Source: Gammaproteobacteria bacterium (lineage in GTDB: Bacteria > Pseudomonadota > Gammaproteobacteria > GCF-002020875). From it: 5,938 nt of DNA. The stretch is taken from the NCBI GenBank assembly GCA_018671205.1, contig JABHIC010000257.1:1-5938 (forward strand). The letters run 5' to 3'. Both the position numbers and the translations under genes were made by a program. Shown one piece after another: positions 1 to 4,281 of the stretch. A model generated the notes under the pieces. That model was not told the origin of the DNA and did not search any database. It saw only the letters and a program-made list of their open reading frames with translations. Position 1 is the first letter of the stretch. The number at the start of each line of letters is the position of its first letter.

Positions 1-1
1 A

Positions 2-3000
2 ACCGTAGTTGGTGCTGACAAAATTTTGGAGTCTCACCTCAAAGCCGTGGACACTGCGAGTGACGAAGAGTGTCTGACCTATGAGGTAACAACTGGTGAC
101 TTTGAGTGGCAAAGTTGTGGTGGTGGAGGCGCAGCCGGATCCTGGCAAGAATCCTTAGGAGCCATCTCTCCCAACAACTCCACCTGGGATCTTCTCATCG
201 GTGGTACCGCAACCAGTAGTGCAAAGATCGCCTTTACCAATATCAACAGTGGTACCCCCACTATTAGATCAGCCGACGCTACCGCCCTCAACATCACCGG
301 CAACGCCGCTAGTACCTGGAACACCACAGCCGGCGACCTCACGCTAAGTGCCGATGCCGCCAGTGTCAACATCAACGCCAACGAGGCCGCTGCCAACCAG
401 ATCGACCTCACAGCCTCTGGCACAGTCGCAGGTGACGCAATCAACATCAACACTGCTGATGGCGGCATCATTCTCAACGCCGCAGGTGCATCCAATGGTG
501 ACGTTACCCTCACCTCAGCCGACGACACGGTAGTTACCGCAACTGGCCTTCTCTCCCTCACCGGTGGAGCAGGATCACTCATCGACTTCTCAACCTTTGA
601 CATCAATAGCTCAGGTATCATCAGCATGATTGACAGTGTCGCCCACACTATCGAAGATGTCGGGGGCAATCTCACCCTCACTAGCGCTGCTAGTGCTGCC
701 GTCTCTATCGTCAACGATCTCTACGTCAGCTCTGGCATCTCAACCTTCGGTACCGCCGTCTCCGACGGCACAGTCGAAGCCACCAAGTTCTGCACAGGTG
801 ATGGCGAGACCAACTGTGTCACTGACTTCTCCACCTTGGGAGGCGGCCTCTTCACCGATGGAGGCACCTATGTCTACCCCACTTCCGGGGAGACTCTCGG
901 CAACTCCGCCTCAGCGGGTGCCAACAAGATCGCAGGACTATACCTCGCAGATTCCGCCCCACTCACCTTCGGCAACGACAATGACATTGACTTCACCTTC
1001 GCCGGCTCAGAGCTCGCCACCACACTCGGGAGTAATACTTGGAACATTAATAGCAACCTACTTTTCCTCAATGGCTCAACTAGCAGAATCGGGATCGGCA
1101 CTGGCTCCCCTCTTGCCACTCTCGACATAAGATCAACCCTCGGTACCATCCCCACTGCCAGTATTAGTGGCAACACCAGCATGGCTTCACTTATCGTCGA
1201 CCAATCAGGCACAGGTGACATCTTTGCCGCCAGTAGCTCCGGCGAGACTCGCTTCGTTGTAGCAAGTGACGGCAACGTCGGTATCGGCGTCCAGGATCCC
1301 AGTAGCAAGCTCGAGATCGGTGGCTCCACCAGTACCATTAGTAACGATAGTGGCGACATCACCATCAACGCGGCCAGCAACTTTATCTCTCTCGCTGGTG
1401 ACTCACTAGGCAACCTTCTTGACCTCTCAGTCGCAGGTGATGCCAGCGTCTCAGGGGTACTTAGCTTTGATGGTCTCTCCCCGAGCTCAATCAATGCTCT
1501 CAACGGAAACGAATTCACCTTCCGCACCAGTGTTGGAGGTGATACGGGACTCACAACTGCCATGACCATCCACAACTCAGGTAACATTGGTTTACTCGCC
1601 GATTCCTACATCAACTGGGGAGCTACCGAGGGTACGTCTGGTTACGGCTTCCGTGACAACTCAGGCACGATCCAATACAAAAACAGTGGAGGTGCCTGGG
1701 GTAACATTGGTGGGGGAGGAGCAGCTGGCATGTGGCAAGAAAATACAGGTGCCATCTCCCAACTCAATAATACCTGGGACGTCCTGATTGGCAGCACTGC
1801 CACTAGCTCTGCTCTAGTCAAGTTCCCTGGCATCACTGGCGGAGACGTCATCTTCAATGCTGGTGGCAACGTCGGCATCGGCACCACCGCACCTGGCGAA
1901 GAACTAGAAGTAGTTGGAGACGTAGGTGCCCAGCGCTTCGTTGACACCGCCTCCGCCACCTACTACCTAGACCCCGCCGCAACCGGAACCTCCCTCATCG
2001 TCGACGGCAACATGATTAGTAATGGCGCCTTTAGCATCACCAGCAACGGCACCAACGGCAACATCACAATCGACGCAGGCACTGGCACAGTAGTGATTGG
2101 TAGCTCAGGTACAGGCAAACTCGACGCTGGCACCATCGACCCCCCCTACACTATTAACGGTGACAAATTCGCCACATACCTCTCAGGTATGACAGGGGTA
2201 AAAGAAGAGACCACAGGATCAGTCCAGACTACAGAGCACATTCCAGGATATGGCTATCGCGCAGCCATCGATCTCGCCTCGGCTCCTCAAGGATCAGACC
2301 TATGGCTCTTCCGCGAAGTCACCAATCTGCACGAACAGTTCGATGAACTAGTTGTCCTCCTCTCTGCCAACTCCAACACTCGCACCTGGTACGAACTAGT
2401 CCCAGAATCTGGTCTCATTCAGATCTACTCATCCGCCCCGTCCACCATCTCATACCGCCTAACTGCCCCTAGATTTGACGCAGAAACCTGGGCCAATACT
2501 AGAGATGGTAGTGATGCTCTTGGTTTCATTCTCGAAGGCCAGACGAACTGGGACACTAGCTCTCAGCCCCCAGAAGCTCCCACCACCAATCCCTTTGCCG
2601 AGATATTCCACTCCATCACCACCACCATAGCTCAGATCACCTCCCTAGAGACCAATCTCATCTCCCCTCTCGACTCAACCCAGCCTCTCACCATTGCCGC
2701 CAACACCATTATCACACCTGGAGATCCCTCCCTCCCCACCCTCACCATCGATGGTGAGATCCAGGCGAGCTCCATCAGTGCTCGCATTGCACGATTAGAA
2801 GAATTAGATGTCGATACACTTAGAGCTAACAACATCATCGCAAACTCAATTACCGCCAACTCTATAGAAGGGCTTGATGCCAAAATCGCCTCCCTTTCTG
2901 CTGGCTCCACCACCGAACTATCCGACGACGACTTGGAAACCATCACCGACCGTATCAAAGCTCGCCTCGCTGATTTAACTGATACTACCGCCCAAGACAT

Positions 3001-3862
3001 CTCTACCCCACCCGAAGCCACCTTCTCAGCAAGCTCTATCCCGTTGAGTGAGAACGAAGAGAACTACTCAACTGGGACCGACTCCGCCACTCTCGCCTCC
3101 CTTGACGCCGACATGGTCTTTATCAACGACTACCTCGCCGTCATCGGACAAGCCGTTATCACCAACCTCGATATCACTGGCTACTTCTACACCGACTCCA
3201 TTACCAGCAAATCTAACACCCTAGCTCTCCAACCAACTGGCGGTCTTGTTAATCTTGCCAACAACACTCTTATTGTCGATTCCAGTGGTCAGGTCGCAAT
3301 CAACGGAGATCTCACAGTATCTGGCAAGATTCTCGCACAATCAGCTCAACTTGGCTCACTAGAACTCGGCACTCCACCAGCCACCCCTTCTAGCCAACTT
3401 GGTCAATTACTCGCCGTCTACAACGAATCAGGTGAGGCAGTCGCCACCATCGACGCCTCCGGCTCAGCCTCTTTCCGCGATCTCTCCACAAGACTCATCA
3501 CAATCGCCGCACCCTCCGATGCCACAGAATCCGCCAGCACCTCCGCTCTCGCCCAGGCATTAGGAATCAGTAGCACCAGCAACGCCACAGCAGGTGAGGC
3601 TACTCTAGTCTCCCCCAACACAGAACTCATTATCGAGAGCGAATACGTCAGTGACAACACCCTGGTCTACCTGACCCCCACTACCAACACCGACAACAAG
3701 GTAGTATTCGTGAAGGCCAAAGAAACTTGCCCACCCCCTCCCCCCGATGTCTCGGTCGTTCTCACTCCGTGCACCCGCAGCTTCACTGTCGCGGTCGACA
3801 GTCCTGCCGCTACTGACATCTCCTTTAACTGGTGGATTATTAAATTGGAGAGTCAACAATGA
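2..3862 (+). CDS. Giant beta-rich surface/fibre-like protein, C-terminal part (5' end outside window)
   Basis: The frame is open from base 2, so this is the 3' part of a longer gene; the TTG at 26 is only the first possible start inside the window and residue numbers here count from it. About 1,280 residues are visible, rich in Ser, Thr, Gly, Asn and Ala, with alternating short hydrophobic stretches typical of stacked beta-strand fibres. Two copies of a Gly4-Ala-Ala-Gly-x-Trp-Gln-Glu module lie at residues 32-66 and 562-596. IGIG-type turns occur at 355-358, 418-421 and 616-620 (VGIGT), as in tail-fibre and adhesin-like proteins. Residues about 914-985 are Leu/Ile/Glu/Arg-rich and probably helical or coiled coil. 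The tail has a Pro5 run between Cys1235 and Cys1249 and ends in an aromatic segment (FNWWIIK). No enzyme motif was seen. A role as a surface adhesin or fibre is inferred. The stop overlaps the next start (ATGA). Confidence 0.85.
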   Translation, partial: TVVGADKILESHLKAVDTASDEECLTYEVTTGDFEWQSCGGGGAAGSWQESLGAISPNNSTWDLLIGGTATSSAKIAFTNINSGTPTIRSADATALNITGNAASTWNTTAGDLTLSADAASVNINANEAAANQIDLTASGTVAGDAININTADGGIILNAAGASNGDVTLTSADDTVVTATGLLSLTGGAGSLIDFSTFDINSSGIISMIDSVAHTIEDVGGNLTLTSAASAAVSIVNDLYVSSGISTFGTAVSDGTVEATKFCTGDGETNCVTDFSTLGGGLFTDGGTYVYPTSGETLGNSASAGANKIAGLYLADSAPLTFGNDNDIDFTFAGSELATTLGSNTWNINSNLLFLNGSTSRIGIGTGSPLATLDIRSTLGTIPTASISGNTSMASLIVDQSGTGDIFAASSSGETRFVVASDGNVGIGVQDPSSKLEIGGSTSTISNDSGDITINAASNFISLAGDSLGNLLDLSVAGDASVSGVLSFDGLSPSSINALNGNEFTFRTSVGGDTGLTTAMTIHNSGNIGLLADSYINWGATEGTSGYGFRDNSGTIQYKNSGGAWGNIGGGGAAGMWQENTGAISQLNNTWDVLIGSTATSSALVKFPGITGGDVIFNAGGNVGIGTTAPGEELEVVGDVGAQRFVDTASATYYLDPAATGTSLIVDGNMISNGAFSITSNGTNGNITIDAGTGTVVIGSSGTGKLDAGTIDPPYTINGDKFATYLSGMTGVKEETTGSVQTTEHIPGYGYRAAIDLASAPQGSDLWLFREVTNLHEQFDELVVLLSANSNTRTWYELVPESGLIQIYSSAPSTISYRLTAPRFDAETWANTRDGSDALGFILEGQTNWDTSSQPPEAPTTNPFAEIFHSITTTIAQITSLETNLISPLDSTQPLTIAANTIITPGDPSLPTLTIDGEIQASSISARIARLEELDVDTLRANNIIANSITANSIEGLDAKIASLSAGSTTELSDDDLETITDRIKARLADLTDTTAQDISTPPEATFSASSIPLSENEENYSTGTDSATLASLDADMVFINDYLAVIGQAVITNLDITGYFYTDSITSKSNTLALQPTGGLVNLANNTLIVDSSGQVAINGDLTVSGKILAQSAQLGSLELGTPPATPSSQLGQLLAVYNESGEAVATIDASGSASFRDLSTRLITIAAPSDATESASTSALAQALGISSTSNATAGEATLVSPNTELIIESEYVSDNTLVYLTPTTNTDNKVVFVKAKETCPPPPPDVSVVLTPCTRSFTVAVDSPAATDISFNWWIIKLESQQ
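119..223 (+). repeat. Internal protein repeat, copy A (GGGGAAGxWQE module)
   Basis: Residues 32-66 of the first protein align without gaps to residues 562-596, with 27 of 35 positions identical (GGGGAAG, WQE, GAIS, TWD, LIG, TATSSA). The DNA has drifted more than the protein, so the duplication is old and held by selection. It probably marks the start of a repeated structural unit of the fibre. Confidence 0.75.
1709..1813 (+). repeat. Internal protein repeat, copy B (GGGGAAGxWQE module)
   Basis: This is the partner of the copy at 119-223 and encodes residues 562-596 of the first protein. It is followed within about 20 residues by a VGIGT turn (616-620) and an RFVDTASATYYLDPA stretch of a kind seen in tail-fibre-like proteins. 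The 530-residue offset suggests a large duplicated block whose inner part has diverged. Confidence 0.7.
3847..3850 (+). promoter_or_regulatory. Ribosome binding site of the GIY-YIG ORF
   Basis: GGAG lies 8 bases upstream of ATG 3859. None of the later in-frame ATGs (3880, 3940, 4000) has a purine-rich site at a suitable distance. This favours the start at 3859 and means the tandem repeats are translated. Confidence 0.6.
3853..3862 (+). repeat. 10-bp direct repeat, left copy (possible target-site duplication)
   Basis: TCAACAATGA here and at 4272-4281 bracket the nuclease interval. Each copy holds an ATGA stop/start overlap. The wider context also matches: GAGTCAACAATGA here and GACTCAACAATGA downstream. 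Confidence 0.55.
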
Positions 3863-4281
3863 CTCTCCAATTTAACCCCATGAGATGTGAGCAAAGCGAG
3901 CTATCTCTTCGGGGTCAATCCAACTCAACACAAATTCCCATGAGATGTGAGCAAAGCGAGCTATCTCTTCGGGGTCAATCCAACTCAACACAAATTCCCA
4001 TGAGATGTGAGCAAAGCGAGCTATCTCTTCGGGGTAAACTCTTCTACACCTACGTTCTTACATCCAAAAAAGATGATAATTACTACGTCGGATCGTGTGA
4101 TGATATCAACGCAAGACTCAGAGAGCACAATATTGGTCGTGTTCAATCAACCAAACATCGCAGACCACTCAAGATCATCTATTACGAAGCTTGTCTTTCC
4201 AGAGGATCAGCGAGAAAGCGAGAAAATTATCTCAAAACATCCTGGGGCAAGCGATATCTCAAATCAAGGACTCAACAATGA
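3859..4281 (+). CDS. GIY-YIG endonuclease-family protein with repeat-derived N-terminal leader
   Basis: A 140-residue ORF. Residues 61-140 form a small single-domain GIY-YIG protein of the UPF0213/YhbQ-like type. The GIY position reads YTY (63-65) and the YIG position YVG; these are followed by the conserved Arg in INARLREHN, then STKHRRP, then YYEA, and the expected catalytic Glu in ARKRENYLK. All key residues appear present, so an active metal-dependent DNA nuclease is plausible. Family members usually begin at about the FYxYVL strand (here residue 62), yet no Met lies there. The nearest starts are inside tandem repeats, giving a leader with MRCEQSELSLRG three times. ATG 3859 is chosen because it has a ribosome binding site and overlaps the upstream stop. 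The 3' end overlaps the next gene by ATGA. A link between the nuclease and the repeats it carries is inference. Confidence 0.85.
   Translation: MTLQFNPMRCEQSELSLRGQSNSTQIPMRCEQSELSLRGQSNSTQIPMRCEQSELSLRGKLFYTYVLTSKKDDNYYVGSCDDINARLREHNIGRVQSTKHRRPLKIIYYEACLSRGSARKRENYLKTSWGKRYLKSRTQQ
3876..3914 (+). repeat. Palindromic element, family A, copy 1
   Basis: An imperfect hairpin. CCCC (3876-3879) pairs with GGGG (3911-3914), GAGAT with ATCTC, and AGC with GCT around an AAAGCGA loop. AT opposite TTC forms an internal loop and GTG is a bulge. In this frame it encodes MRCEQSELSLRG. Copies 2 and 3 follow at 60-bp spacing. The layout resembles REP-type or Rickettsia palindromic elements. Confidence 0.7.
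3937..3974 (+). repeat. Palindromic element, family A, copy 2
   Basis: Same hairpin core as copy 1, but the leading C run has three Cs (preceded by T), so the outer stem is one pair shorter. The core sequence is otherwise identical. Confidence 0.7.
3997..4034 (+). repeat. Palindromic element, family A, copy 3
   Basis: Same core as copy 2. It ends directly at the first codons of the GIY-YIG domain (GGTAAACTCTTCTAC), so palindrome and nuclease are physically joined with no spacer. Confidence 0.7.
4266..4270 (+). promoter_or_regulatory. Ribosome binding site of the LamG protein gene
   Basis: AAGGA lies seven bases before ATG 4278, inside the end of the nuclease ORF. With the ATGA overlap it decides the start of the next gene and implies translational coupling. 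Confidence 0.65.
4272..4281 (+). repeat. 10-bp direct repeat, right copy (possible target-site duplication)
   Basis: TCAACAATGA, identical to 3853-3862 at a 419-bp offset. It contains the nuclease stop TGA (4279-4281) and the start ATG (4278-4280) of the next gene. Part of the match could instead be a shared translation-initiation context. Confidence 0.55.

Larger units (their letters stand above)
3840..3875 (+). promoter_or_regulatory. Perfect 16-bp hairpin over the stop/start junction, masking a ribosome binding site
   Basis: The left arm TTAAATTGGAGAGTCA (3840-3855) is exactly complementary to the right arm TGACTCTCCAATTTAA (3860-3875), with an ACAA loop. The left arm contains the Shine-Dalgarno-like GGAG (3847-3850) eight bases before ATG 3859. 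The A of that start lies in the loop and its TG in the right arm, as does the upstream gene's TGA. When folded, the nuclease start should be hidden, and ribosomes finishing the first gene would melt the stem. No T-run follows (CCCC does), so it does not look like an ordinary intrinsic terminator. Confidence 0.75.
3877..4035 (+). repeat. 60-bp direct tandem repeat, 2.65 copies, in frame
   Basis: Units lie at 3877-3936, 3937-3996 and 3997-4035 (partial) and are identical over the shared length. The period is exactly 20 codons, so copy number can change without shifting the nuclease frame. Each unit has a palindromic core (CCCATGAG to CTTCGGGG) and a spacer, TCAATCCAACTCAACACAAATT. The third copy stops after GGGGT, where the nuclease domain begins. 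Perfect identity indicates recent amplification. Confidence 0.95.

Noticed and set aside
79..1959. Long reverse-strand open frames (79-714, 874-1587, 1642-1959) and further ones opposite the first gene.
   Set aside because: They are antisense shadows of a C-rich, Ser/Thr/Ala-rich coding strand; their translations are Val/Ser/Pro-rich with no recognisable domain.
3840..3875. Intrinsic transcription terminator at the end of the first gene.
   Set aside because: The stem is strong, but it is followed by AACCCC-type sequence rather than a T-run, and the next two genes overlap it by ATGA.
3876..4035. CRISPR array.
   Set aside because: Repeat and spacer are both identical in every unit, so this is a simple tandem repeat with no variable spacers and no cas genes.
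4209..4234. GCGAGAAAGCGAGAAAATTATCTC resembles the loop and right arm of the family A palindrome.
   Set aside because: It encodes the conserved ARKRENYLK catalytic region of GIY-YIG proteins, so the likeness is best explained by protein constraint and chance.
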